Origin: Vibrio aestivus | GTDB lineage: Bacteria > Pseudomonadota > Gammaproteobacteria > Enterobacterales > Vibrionaceae | Reading direction: 5' to 3' | Assembly: GCA_003263845.1 (NCBI GenBank) | Contig: JYJN01000001.1 | Span: 1 to 46,567 of the forward strand | DNA: 46,567 nt | Part shown: piece after piece, positions 39,137 to 46,567 of the stretch | Layout: each line of letters starts with the position of its first letter | Position numbering within the stretch: the first letter of the stretch is position 1 | Notes under the pieces: generated by a model | What the model saw: the letters and a program-made list of their open reading frames with translations, nothing else | The model's database searches: none | Told to the model about the DNA's origin: nothing | Position numbers and translations under genes: made by a program

Positions 39137-40149
39137 ATGAGTCGTTCTCATGAAGACTTTAGAGACAGCTTATTTGTGCTCATTGCGGTGAGTATTTTGT
39201 CATGCGTTTTGATCCTATTCGTCTACTACAACATCGCTGTTGTACCTAATTTTGTGATGGCTTCCATTGAATTAACTGGGCTGGTTTTTTGTTTACTGGC
39301 GTACTACTTTTTATGGCAAAGTCGAGAAGTCAATTTAGCGGCCAATATAATGGTTTCAGTGATGACCAGCATAAGCTACTCTTTATTTACGGTACTGGGC
39401 ACCAAGAGTTTGCGTTGGCTTTTGCTTTCCTCACGCCTATCGTTGCGATATTTGTGCTTGGCTATCGCGTAGGTGCGCTCTTTAGTTTGGTCAACTTTGC
39501 TATTGTGGCCTACATCTGCCAGACAGGGATGAATTATTGGTTGCCTGTTTATTTTGATGACATCAGCTTTATTCACTTGTCGGTTGTTTACTTATTCTTA
39601 TTTCTGACGGCTTACTTTTACGACTCTGGCCGTCGTAAAACGCTGGCAATGCTCAAAGAGTCGAACCGACAGTTACAGAACTTGTCTCATACTGACATGC
39701 TCACCCAGCTATATAATCGTCGTCACATGGAAGGGCACCTAAAGGAGGCTGGCCGTGTAAATTGGGTAGCGATTTTAGATATTGATGATTTCAAAAGAAT
39801 CAACGATGAGCATGGTCACGACGTTGGAGATAGAGTGCTGATTAAACTCGCTCGTATCCTTAGCTCTAAAATGGATAAGTTTGGTCATGTAGGGCGCTGG
39901 GGAGGAGAAGAATTCTTAATTGCTTTTGAGGTTGCTGAACGAGCAGAAGTCGAAGCTCAAATCGAATTGATACAGTCGGCTATCGCAAGCTATGATTTTG
40001 GTATTGACAGACCTGTTACATTAAGCTGCGGTATTGCATTGCATAACAATAGCATTAAGAGCAGCACTTACCGCCGCGCTGATAAAGCTTTGTATCAAGC
40101 GAAAGCTTCGGGTAAGAATCGCTATCTTGTCGCTAGGAACTCGGCATAA
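39137..40149 (+). CDS. membrane-bound diguanylate cyclase (GGDEF), frameshifted
   Basis: Makes c-di-GMP from GTP. About 337 residues: five to six membrane helices (about 15-175), then a GGDEF domain (SHTDMLTQLYNRRH to the end) with active site RWGGEEF, so probably active; no RxxD inhibitory site is seen just upstream. A frameshift near 39390 (T-V-L-G then H-Q-E-F-A-L-A-F) separates the first helices. The start is uncertain: ATG 39137 begins just before the first helix, but in-frame codons extend upstream. Confidence 0.87.
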
Positions 40150-40253
40150 ACCCGTATTACCAGTATTGAATAGAGCGCCGATAAGCCCACTTATTGGAGC
40201 TAAGAGCGATAAAGCGTTAAGATACAGTCTGTTTCTGTTGGATAGATGTCATT

Positions 40254-40661
40254 ATGTCAGATGAAGAACGCGCACTGGAATGGATGCGCCAGCAAGCTCG
40301 TAAAATAGATCCCTATAACGAAGAACCGTCTTTTGAAGATTGCGTTGAGCTATTAGATGTCGCCTTTAAAAAAGGAAAAAGTGTGGCTCAACTTAAGCAC
40401 TTGCTGGGTGAGGCTGACCGCAGGGCAGGTGCTGCAGAACGTAAACATGCGGCGTTAAAGTATGCGAAAGAGAAAAGCCCGCAAGCTGGTCAGATTCTTC
40501 GTTTACAAGGAAAGCTGCAGCGGGTGGAGCTCGCGTTAAAACTCTCAACGGGTGATAATAACATGACCATCTCTCAGTTCTGTGCTGAGTATGATGTCAC
40601 TAAGAAAGACGGAAATACTGCTTGGCATGAAAAATTGGTTGAGCAAAACAAGAAGCGATAG
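40254..40661 (+). CDS. hypothetical cytosolic protein
   Basis: 135-residue charged, helical protein, no membrane segment. The middle (about 40-95, K/A/E/R-rich, LKHLLGEADRRAGAAERKHA) may form a coiled coil. Intact, with codon use like the neighbours. I do not recognise a family. Single-gene unit with its own terminator. Confidence 0.78.
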   Translation: MSDEERALEWMRQQARKIDPYNEEPSFEDCVELLDVAFKKGKSVAQLKHLLGEADRRAGAAERKHAALKYAKEKSPQAGQILRLQGKLQRVELALKLSTGDNNMTISQFCAEYDVTKKDGNTAWHEKLVEQNKKR

Positions 40662-40712
40662 TCGACGCTCTCTTCCTAGCAATTCGATACTAGGACATTT
40701 TACCCATTACTA

Positions 40713-40736
40713 AAAGCCACTCATTTGAGTGGCTTT
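40713..40736. terminator. bidirectional terminator
   Basis: AAAGCCACTCA and TGAGTGGCTTT are perfect complements around TT, between convergent genes; flanked by TTT on the right and AAA on the left. Confidence 0.85.
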
Positions 40737-40753
40737 GATTTCGTTGAACAGCA

Positions 40754-41734
40754 TTAAGTTCGAATCACAATTTTTCTTGGGATAAGCTCTATGCTCGGTT
40801 CGTAGCGTTTGGCTGAAGCGTTTAACGCCAGCGCCATTGCGCTGTCTGCAATCAACTCGAACTTCTGCGGTAAGGAGTTTATCTTCATTGGTAGAAAGTC
40901 GAGTAGTCGGTTATCACCAAATGTTGCTAACTTTACTTGGTTGACCAGCTCGGGTTTTTCAAGCATTACATCCAATACACCTTCTAATAATGTATATGAG
41001 GTGGTGATAACCGCGTCAGGTACATTATTGTCCGTAACCCACCGGGAAAATAGCGCCTGTCCTTCCTCTCTCGAGAAATGTTCACCGTAGACCTCTTGGG
41101 TAGTAATACCACTTTTGGCACAAACTGACTTAAAGCCGAGTTCGCGTTCCTTAGACACTTGTAGCTCGGGTAGAGCGCCGATTAACCCAATGCGGGAAAT
41201 GGATTCGCTAATAATGGATTGGGTGAGTTCAAACGCACTGTCAAAATCCTCGCTAACTACACTACAAAAGTATTCGTCGTCTAATGGGCGGTCTAGAGCA
41301 ATAATTGGTGTACCGGATTTTTGCAGCTTCAGATAGTAGTCATTGGCGTTAGGCATTGCACTGGCGACAAAGAGTGCGTCTATGCGCCTGCTAACAAGTG
41401 CCTCTGCCACTTTTTGTTCAGTTTCTGGATCGTCGTCTGAACATCCAATCAAAATTTGGTAACCGGCTTTACGTGAATTTTGCTCTATTAGTTTGGCAAG
41501 TCTTGCGTAACTGGTGTTCTCTAAATCTGGAATAATCAAACCAAACGAACGCGAGTTTCCTGCTCGAAGGGCAGACGCTGCCACATCAGGCTTGTAGTTA
41601 TGTTCCTCTACCACGGCCATGACTTTGCGTTGGGTCTTCTCACTGATTCGGTATTTTTGAGCCTTCCCATTTATTACATAGCTAGCAGTGGTTTTGGAAA
41701 CGCCCGCTAGTTTTGCTATCTCATCTAAAGTCAT
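40754..41734 (-). CDS. fruR: LacI-family fructose repressor FruR/Cra
   Basis: Intact 326-residue LacI-type regulator. HTH and hinge (MTLDEIAKLAGVSKTTASYV, then KAQKYRISEKTQRKV) have the Cra-specific sequence; the sugar-binding domain runs from about residue 60 (FGLIIPDLENTSYARLAKLI). It is divergent from fruBKA, and three GCTGAA-type operators lie between, so it should repress fruBKA (and perhaps itself) until fructose-1-phosphate or fructose-1,6-bisphosphate accumulates. Confidence 0.93.
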   Translation of the reverse strand: MTLDEIAKLAGVSKTTASYVINGKAQKYRISEKTQRKVMAVVEEHNYKPDVAASALRAGNSRSFGLIIPDLENTSYARLAKLIEQNSRKAGYQILIGCSDDDPETEQKVAEALVSRRIDALFVASAMPNANDYYLKLQKSGTPIIALDRPLDDEYFCSVVSEDFDSAFELTQSIISESISRIGLIGALPELQVSKERELGFKSVCAKSGITTQEVYGEHFSREEGQALFSRWVTDNNVPDAVITTSYTLLEGVLDVMLEKPELVNQVKLATFGDNRLLDFLPMKINSLPQKFELIADSAMALALNASAKRYEPSIELIPRKIVIRT

Positions 41735-41804
41735 TCACTCAACCTTGTTCTGTGCGCAGGATCATATTAATGCACACATGATCTTTTGTTGGGTTGAATT
41801 ATAA

Positions 41805-41820
41805 GCTGAAACGATTCAGT
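41805..41820. promoter_or_regulatory. FruR operator 1
   Basis: GCTGAAACGATTCAGT, a dyad of the Cra/FruR type (TGAAnCGnTTCA), 71 bp upstream of the fruR start. Confidence 0.85.
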
Positions 41821-41826
41821 ATAAAA

Positions 41827-41842
41827 GCTGAAAGGATTCAGC
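41827..41842. promoter_or_regulatory. FruR operator 2
   Basis: GCTGAAAGGATTCAGC, a second FruR-type dyad; its centre is 22 bp, two helical turns, from operator 1, suiting cooperative binding. Confidence 0.82.
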
Positions 41843-41941
41843 AAAGCTTTAAAGCAGACCTAAATCACGATTATTCGAGATTTTCCGCTTCCAAGAGTTT
41901 TTCTGAACCTTTTTGTAGTTCGATTTTTTATTTGTCAATTT

Positions 41942-41957
41942 GCTGAATCGATTCAGT
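41942..41957. promoter_or_regulatory. FruR operator 3
   Basis: GCTGAATCGATTCAGT, the most symmetric of the three, about 76 bp upstream of fruB; with the two distal sites it could allow looping. Confidence 0.87.
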
Positions 41958-42032
41958 TAATCGGATAGGCAAGAACTTCCGAGTGGTGGAGTGCCACTTT
42001 GGTGAAACCAGATAACTTATGTTGGAGAGCCC

Positions 42033-43169
42033 ATGCTTAAGCTAAACAACAATGACATTACATTAGCGCAGTCAGCATCAGACAAGTTTGCTGCGATCAA
42101 ATCAATTGCGCAGTCTCTTACTCAAAAGGGCCTTGTACAAGACGGTTACGTAGAAGGAATGCTTAACCGCGAGAATCAAAACTCTACATTCTTGGGTAAC
42201 GGCATTGCGATTCCACACGGCACAACCGATACGCGCGATATGGTAAAAACCACGGGTGTGGCCGTTCATCACTTTCCTCAAGGGGTAGATTGGGGCGAAG
42301 GCAACACGGTCTACGTGGCAATTGGTATAGCCGCTAAATCTGATGAGCACCTAGGTATTCTTAAACAGCTTACAAAAGTATTGAGCGCTGATGGCGTTGA
42401 AAATCGCCTTCGCGAAGCGACCACCGGTGAGCAAATTTCTGCATTGCTCAATGGTGACGTACAACTCGAAGCGGACTTTGATGCCTCGCTCATTCAATTA
42501 CTTTTCCCTGCGAGCGACATGGTTCAGATGAGCGCTGTTGCTGGTGGCCTTTTGAAAAACACAGGTTGTGGTGAGAAAGAGTTGGTTGCAGATCTAATTA
42601 CCAAAACCCCAACGCATTTAGGTAAAGGTTTGTGGTTGGTAGGCAGCGAGAAAAGCGTTACTCGTACTGGCGTTTCCTTTGTGTCTACAGCGAATGACTG
42701 CGAGTTTGAAGGTGAGCAGGTGCGTGGCTTAGTCGCTTTCGCAGCTTGTAATAATGCTCACCAGCCGATTCTTAGTAACTTGTCGAAAATTGTTTTTAAC
42801 GGTGAACAAGAAAAGCTGCTTAATGCGAATGCAGCACAGGTGATTGGATTACTTACTAACGAAAAGCTTACTGGTGATCAAGATGATGCTGCAGACAATA
42901 TAGCGGTTTACAAAATTAAGAACGCACATGGTTTGCATGCGCGCCCGGGTGCCATGCTGGTTGCGGAAGCGAAGAAATTTGAATCAGCTATTCGAGTTTC
43001 AAACCTGGATGGTGATGGAAAAGAGGTGAACGCGAAAAGCCTGATGAAGGTGATTGCACTTGGCGTTAAGCATGGTCATAGCTTGCAATTTAGTGCGGAA
43101 GGTACTGATGCTGCTGTTGCGCTTGAATCGATCGGCCAAGCTATCAATGCAGGCTTGGGTGAGGGCTGA
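42033..43169 (+). CDS. fruB: PTS fructose EIIA/HPr fusion protein (FPr)
   Basis: Intact 378-residue cytosolic phosphocarrier. An EIIA-Fru domain (about 1-145; phosphorylated His in GIAIPHGTTD), a central M/linker domain, and a C-terminal HPr-like domain (about 288-375; active His in HGLHARPGA). Transfers phosphate from enzyme I to FruA. TTGGAGAGCCC precedes the ATG. First gene of fruBKA under three FruR operators; the next start is 4 bp away. Confidence 0.95.
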   Translation: MLKLNNNDITLAQSASDKFAAIKSIAQSLTQKGLVQDGYVEGMLNRENQNSTFLGNGIAIPHGTTDTRDMVKTTGVAVHHFPQGVDWGEGNTVYVAIGIAAKSDEHLGILKQLTKVLSADGVENRLREATTGEQISALLNGDVQLEADFDASLIQLLFPASDMVQMSAVAGGLLKNTGCGEKELVADLITKTPTHLGKGLWLVGSEKSVTRTGVSFVSTANDCEFEGEQVRGLVAFAACNNAHQPILSNLSKIVFNGEQEKLLNANAAQVIGLLTNEKLTGDQDDAADNIAVYKIKNAHGLHARPGAMLVAEAKKFESAIRVSNLDGDGKEVNAKSLMKVIALGVKHGHSLQFSAEGTDAAVALESIGQAINAGLGEG

Positions 43170-43172
43170 CTG

Positions 43173-44160
43173 ATGACTTCGGTAAAAACAAGCAAAGTTG
43201 TGACCATCACTTTAAATCCGGCGTTAGATCTAACGGGTAGCTTGAGCAGTTAACACTTGGGTCGGTCAGTGTTGTAAACCAGAGTAGTTTTCACGCAGCA
43301 GGTAAAGGTGTGAATGTCGCCAAGGTACTCAGTGACCTTGGTGCAGATGTCACAGTGACGGGGTTTCTTGGTAAAGATAACCCAGAGCTGTTTCATCAAC
43401 TGTTTGCGGATATTGAAGTGACAGATCGCTTTATTGAAGTAGAAGGTGCGACTCGCATCAACGTAAAGTTGGTCGAAGACAGTGGCACCGTGAGCGATAT
43501 CAATTTCCCTGGTGTACAGGTAACGGCGAAAGATATTGCACGTTTTGAAACGACGTTGTTTGAGCTCGCCCAAACTCACGACTTTTTTGTTCTTGCAGGC
43601 AGCTTACCTCGTGGTATTGAGCCAGAGCAGTGTGCCGCCTGGATTGATGCACTGCACAAGCAGGGCAAAAAGGTCTTATTCGACAGCAGCAGAGCCGCGC
43701 TTAAGGCAGGTATTGAATCTTCCCCATGGCTTATCAAACCAAACGAAGAAGAGTTAGGTGAGTTTATTGGCGAAAAACTCGATACCGCGGACAAATGCCA
43801 AGCCGCAGCGCAGTCGCTGAGTAAAAAAGGCATCGACAACATCGTCGTGTCCATGGGCAGCCAAGGTGTGATGTGGTTAAACGATAATGCATGGCTGTGT
43901 TCACAGCCTCCTCGTATGCAGGTAGTGAGCACGGTCGGCGCAGGCGATACCCTTGTTGCAGGCCTATGTTGGGGACACATGCAGCAGATGCCAAAACCAG
44001 ATTTACTACGTTTCGCTACCGCGCTTTCTGCCATGCAGTCGGCCAAGTGGGCGTAGGCCTAACCAGTCAAGAAGAACTGGACAAAATTGAGCTCGAAACG
44101 CAAGTGAGCGAGCTTTCTCCAATCACGAACCTAGACATGCCGCTATCTGGCACGAACTAA
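43173..44160 (+). CDS. fruK: 1-phosphofructokinase, frameshifted
   Basis: PfkB-family kinase that makes fructose-1,6-bisphosphate from fructose-1-phosphate; about 329 residues. Motif 1 region HAAGKGVNVAKVLSDLG and motif 2 VVSTVGAGDTLVAG with the catalytic Asp. One missing base near 43240 (G-S-L-E-Q-L-T-L-G expected) hides the N terminus (VVTITLNPALD is readable from ATG 43173), and another near 44030 (S-A-H-A-V-G-Q-V expected) hides the last 40 codons. Between fruB and fruA. Confidence 0.92.
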
Positions 44161-44173
44161 GGAACAGAAGGTT

Positions 44174-45910
44174 ATGACTATGAATATTGCCATTATTACA
44201 GCCTGCCCAAGTGGCGTGGCGAATAGCATTCTTGCTGCAGGATTACTCGAGCAAGCGGCAAACAAATTGGGTTGGAACGCTAAGATTGAATGTCAATCTA
44301 GCGTTGTTGATTCAACGCCTCTGACGGCTGATGACATCAATACTGCCGATGTCGTTTTCATTGCAGCGAACACGTCAGTGGATACATCGCGCTTCGTTGG
44401 TCAGAAAGTCTATCAGGCGGACATCAAAGATGTCATTCAAGGTGCCACCGTATGTCTAGAGAAAGCACCGTCATTGGCGACAGAGTTGACGCAAGAAGCA
44501 GTAGTTGAAAAAGCTCAACCTGTTAAATCGGGTACCAAGAAAATCGTCGCAATTACCGCTTGTCCAACGGGTGTTGCCCATACTTTCATGGCAGCAGAAG
44601 CGTTAGAAGAAGAAGGTAAGCGTCGTGGCCATCAAATCAAAGTGGAAACGCGTGGTTCAGTAGGAGCTAAGAATCAACTAACCGAGCAAGAAATTGCTGA
44701 CGCGGATGTGGTGATTATCGCGGCTGATATCGAAGTGCCACTAGATCGCTTCAATGGTAAAAAGTTATACCGCACGAAAACCAGCCCAGCGCTGAAAAAG
44801 ACAGCAGAAGAGATGGATAATGCGTTTGCACAAGCAACCACGTATCAACATTCAGGCTCGGCAAGCTCAGCTGCGGCTGAAGAGAAGAAAGGTGTATACA
44901 AGCATCTAATGACCGGTGTGTCTCACATGCTGCCAGTGGTGGTTGCGGGTGGTTTGATTATCGCGCTTTCCTTCGTATTTGGTATCGAAGCATTCCAAGA
45001 AGAAGGCACATTAGCCGCGGCATTGATGAACATTGGCGGTGGCTCTGCGTTCGCATTAATGATTCCGGTGCTAGCGGGTTACATTGCATTCTCGATTGCA
45101 GATCGCCCAGGTTTAGCTCCTGGTCTTGTCGGTGGTATGTTGGCAAGCTCAACGGGCGCGGGTTTCCTTGGTGGTATTGCGGCTGGTTTCATTGCAGGTT
45201 ACACGGCAAAACTGCTTGCCGACAAAGTATCTCTGCCTCAATCCATGGAAGCGCTTAAGCCTATTTTAATCATTCCATTTGTTGGCACGCTAGTAACTGG
45301 TCTTGCTATGATTTACGTGGTTGGTGGCCCTGTCGCAGGTATTATGACGGCGCTAACAGACTTCCTAAATAATATGGGAACAGATAGTGCGGTGCTGCTG
45401 GGTGTGCTTCTTGGTGCGATGATGTGTTTTGACCTTGGTGGTCCTGTGAACAAGGCGGCATACGCATTTGGTGTTGGTTTACTGGCGTCTCAAACTTATG
45501 CGCCAATGGCGGCAATTATGGCGGCTGGGATGGTTCCAGCTCTGGGCATGGGTTTAGCAACATTTATTGCTAAGAACAAATTTGAGAAAAGTGAGCAAGA
45601 AGCAGGTAAAGCCTCTTTTGTTCTGGGCCTATGTTTTATCTCAGAAGGTGCAATCCCATTTGCAGCAAAAGACCCAATGCGTGTGATTCCAGCGTGTATG
45701 GCTGGTGGCGCTTTGACGGGCGCGTTATCAATGCTGTTCGGCGCTCAGCTGATGGCGCCACACGGTGGTCTATTTGTACTGTTGATTCCAAATGCAATCA
45801 CACCTGTACTTATGTACTTAGTCGCGATTGCCGCGGGTACAGCAGTGACGGGTTTTGGTTACGCATTCCTTAAGGCTCGCGCAGACGAGAAACAAGCTGC
45901 CACAGCCTAA
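44174..45910 (+). CDS. fruA: PTS fructose transporter EIIBC
   Basis: Intact 578-residue membrane permease that imports fructose as fructose-1-phosphate. A vestigial B' domain (about 1-100, ACPSGVANS), the active EIIB domain (about 117-215, phospho-Cys in ITACPTGVAHTFM) and EIIC with about eight to nine helices (about 240-570; HMLPVVVAGGLIIALSF; CFDLGGPVNKAAYAFG; FISEGAIPFAAKDP). AAGGAACAGAAGG precedes the ATG. End of the fru operon. Confidence 0.95.
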   Translation: MTMNIAIITACPSGVANSILAAGLLEQAANKLGWNAKIECQSSVVDSTPLTADDINTADVVFIAANTSVDTSRFVGQKVYQADIKDVIQGATVCLEKAPSLATELTQEAVVEKAQPVKSGTKKIVAITACPTGVAHTFMAAEALEEEGKRRGHQIKVETRGSVGAKNQLTEQEIADADVVIIAADIEVPLDRFNGKKLYRTKTSPALKKTAEEMDNAFAQATTYQHSGSASSAAAEEKKGVYKHLMTGVSHMLPVVVAGGLIIALSFVFGIEAFQEEGTLAAALMNIGGGSAFALMIPVLAGYIAFSIADRPGLAPGLVGGMLASSTGAGFLGGIAAGFIAGYTAKLLADKVSLPQSMEALKPILIIPFVGTLVTGLAMIYVVGGPVAGIMTALTDFLNNMGTDSAVLLGVLLGAMMCFDLGGPVNKAAYAFGVGLLASQTYAPMAAIMAAGMVPALGMGLATFIAKNKFEKSEQEAGKASFVLGLCFISEGAIPFAAKDPMRVIPACMAGGALTGALSMLFGAQLMAPHGGLFVLLIPNAITPVLMYLVAIAAGTAVTGFGYAFLKARADEKQAATA

Positions 45911-45929
45911 TTCATTTAAGTATCTATTC

Positions 45930-45956
45930 AGCCCATCAACTTAGAGTTGATGGGCT
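45930..45956 (+). terminator. intrinsic terminator of fruBKA
   Basis: A 12-bp perfect stem (AGCCCATCAACT/AGTTGATGGGCT), 3-nt loop, followed by TTTTTTA, 19 bp after the fruA stop. Confidence 0.93.
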
Positions 45957-45988
45957 TTTTTATTGTTCAAGAGCTGAGACTAACTAAC

Positions 45989-46041
45989 TAATTTAACGCA
46001 ATTTATGTTAAATTACCGGGTTCAGGATTAGATAGAATGCA
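45989..46041. promoter_or_regulatory. three TAATTTAAC motifs upstream of BCCT gene
   Basis: TAATTTAAC at 45989 pairs perfectly with GTTAAATTA at 46007 (9-bp arms, 9-nt centre), and TAATTTAAC recurs at 46033. The dyad plus direct copy suggests a repressor site for the transporter; the regulator is unknown (a MarR-type osmolyte regulator is one option). Confidence 0.45.
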
Positions 46042-46161
46042 CTAATTTAACTCTGTTTCATAAGGCTGGATTTGCTTTTTGAGTTAGGGATTCTAATCGT
46101 ATATTAATCAACATGGAGTTGGTCGTTACATTCTGTTCTCGAATGTACAACATCATAACTT

Positions 46162-46567
46162 ATGAGTTATAAATCAAAAAAATATAGTATTGAATCAACA
46201 GATTACCAAGTCGGTCAGGACAATGTGACAAAGTGGGGCATGGATGTTCACAACACAGTATTCACAGCTTCGGTTGGTCTTTCCCTCCTTTTTATTGTGA
46301 CACTACTTGTTCTGTCACCAGCGGACTCTAAAGCCGCTATCGATGCGGTAAAAGCCGCAATGCTTTCCAAGTTCGACTTTGTATTTATGTGGGGAGCAAA
46401 CATTCTTTTGCTATTCGCCATTGTGATTGCTTTCTCTCCTTTAGGTAAAATCCGTTTAGGTGGCGATGAAGCTACTCGTGATTACTCGACACTGTCGTGG
46501 ATCGCTATGTTGTTCGCAGCAGGTATGGGCATCGGGCTTATCTTCTGGGGCGTGGCAGAACCAACCG
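46162..46567 (+). CDS. BCCT-family betaine/choline/carnitine transporter, N-terminal part
   Basis: Sodium- or proton-coupled importer of compatible solutes. The visible 135 residues hold the first hydrophobic segments (TVFTASVGLSLLFIVTLLVL; FVFMWGANILLLFAIVI) and the hallmark G-M-G-I-G-L-I-F-W-G-V-A-E-P. It runs off the right edge. No clear ribosome site before ATG 46162, but the preceding region has no better start. The hydrophilic N-terminal tail of about 30 residues is usual for the family. Substrate (glycine betaine, choline or DMSP) cannot be told. Confidence 0.9.
   Translation, partial: MSYKSKKYSIESTDYQVGQDNVTKWGMDVHNTVFTASVGLSLLFIVTLLVLSPADSKAAIDAVKAAMLSKFDFVFMWGANILLLFAIVIAFSPLGKIRLGGDEATRDYSTLSWIAMLFAAGMGIGLIFWGVAEPT

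Noticed and set aside
43576..44046. Long minus-strand frames opposite fruK and other genes
   Set aside because: They overlap well-supported plus-strand genes and have no domain, start signal or context.
1..46567. CRISPR arrays, tRNA or rRNA genes
   Set aside because: No regularly spaced repeats, cloverleaf-like segments or rRNA-like stretches were seen.

Overview
The window looks like part of a Vibrio genome, probably the second chromosome of a Harveyi-clade or V. parahaemolyticus-like species. The evidence is the fruR/fruBKA module with GCTGAA-type operators, the lldP-lldD-dld lactate cluster with a divergent LysR regulator, a VF530-family protein, a BCCT transporter, and moderate GC with AT-rich gene gaps. 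No rRNA, tRNA or CRISPR array was seen.

Layout. 1-5900: transporter/regulator pairs (RarD-like permease with Lrp/AsnC; MFS efflux protein with LysR), a secreted amidohydrolase and a Cof-type HAD phosphatase. 5900-9200: VOC protein, an ABC-F ATPase with a long leader, a GNAT enzyme and a VF530 protein. 9250-10160: an internally deleted IS5/IS903-like element and an unrecognised small gene. 10290-17080: a metal-regulated operon encoding a TonB-dependent receptor, a CobN-like chelatase with signal peptide and C-terminal membrane anchor, an ExbB/TolQ-like protein and a DUF2149 protein. It is preceded by two mirror-image Zur-type boxes and, further up, a Fur-like box, and ends in a strong terminator. 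17200-22000: GST-like protein, small membrane protein, MORN-repeat protein and a chemoreceptor. 22440-28100: pstSCAB phosphate transporter, an unknown downstream gene and an orphan Pho box facing a 33-residue membrane protein. 28200-35250: D- and L-lactate oxidation and uptake. 35400-40700: accessory mixture (GNAT, cupin, secreted hydrolase, VanX-like dipeptidase, GGDEF protein). 40750-45960: fructose PTS regulon. 46162-end: start of a BCCT carrier.

How the genes work together. The most interesting unit is the TonB receptor/CobN/ExbB/DUF2149 operon. Its gene content resembles the Bacteroidota hmuRSTUV haem cassette, where HmuS is CobN-like. Here zinc-type control and an exported chelatase suggest import of a metal chelate or metalloporphyrin and removal of its metal in the periplasm, not cobalamin synthesis. 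The pst, lactate and fructose clusters are standard nutrient modules.

Quality warning. About 30 single-base frameshifts and one nonsense codon interrupt otherwise well-conserved genes, including core ones (pstS, pstC, pstA, pstB, lldD, lldP, fruK). Many lie in or beside short homopolymers, which points to sequencing or assembly error, not true pseudogenes. I annotate such genes as single CDSs across the shifts.
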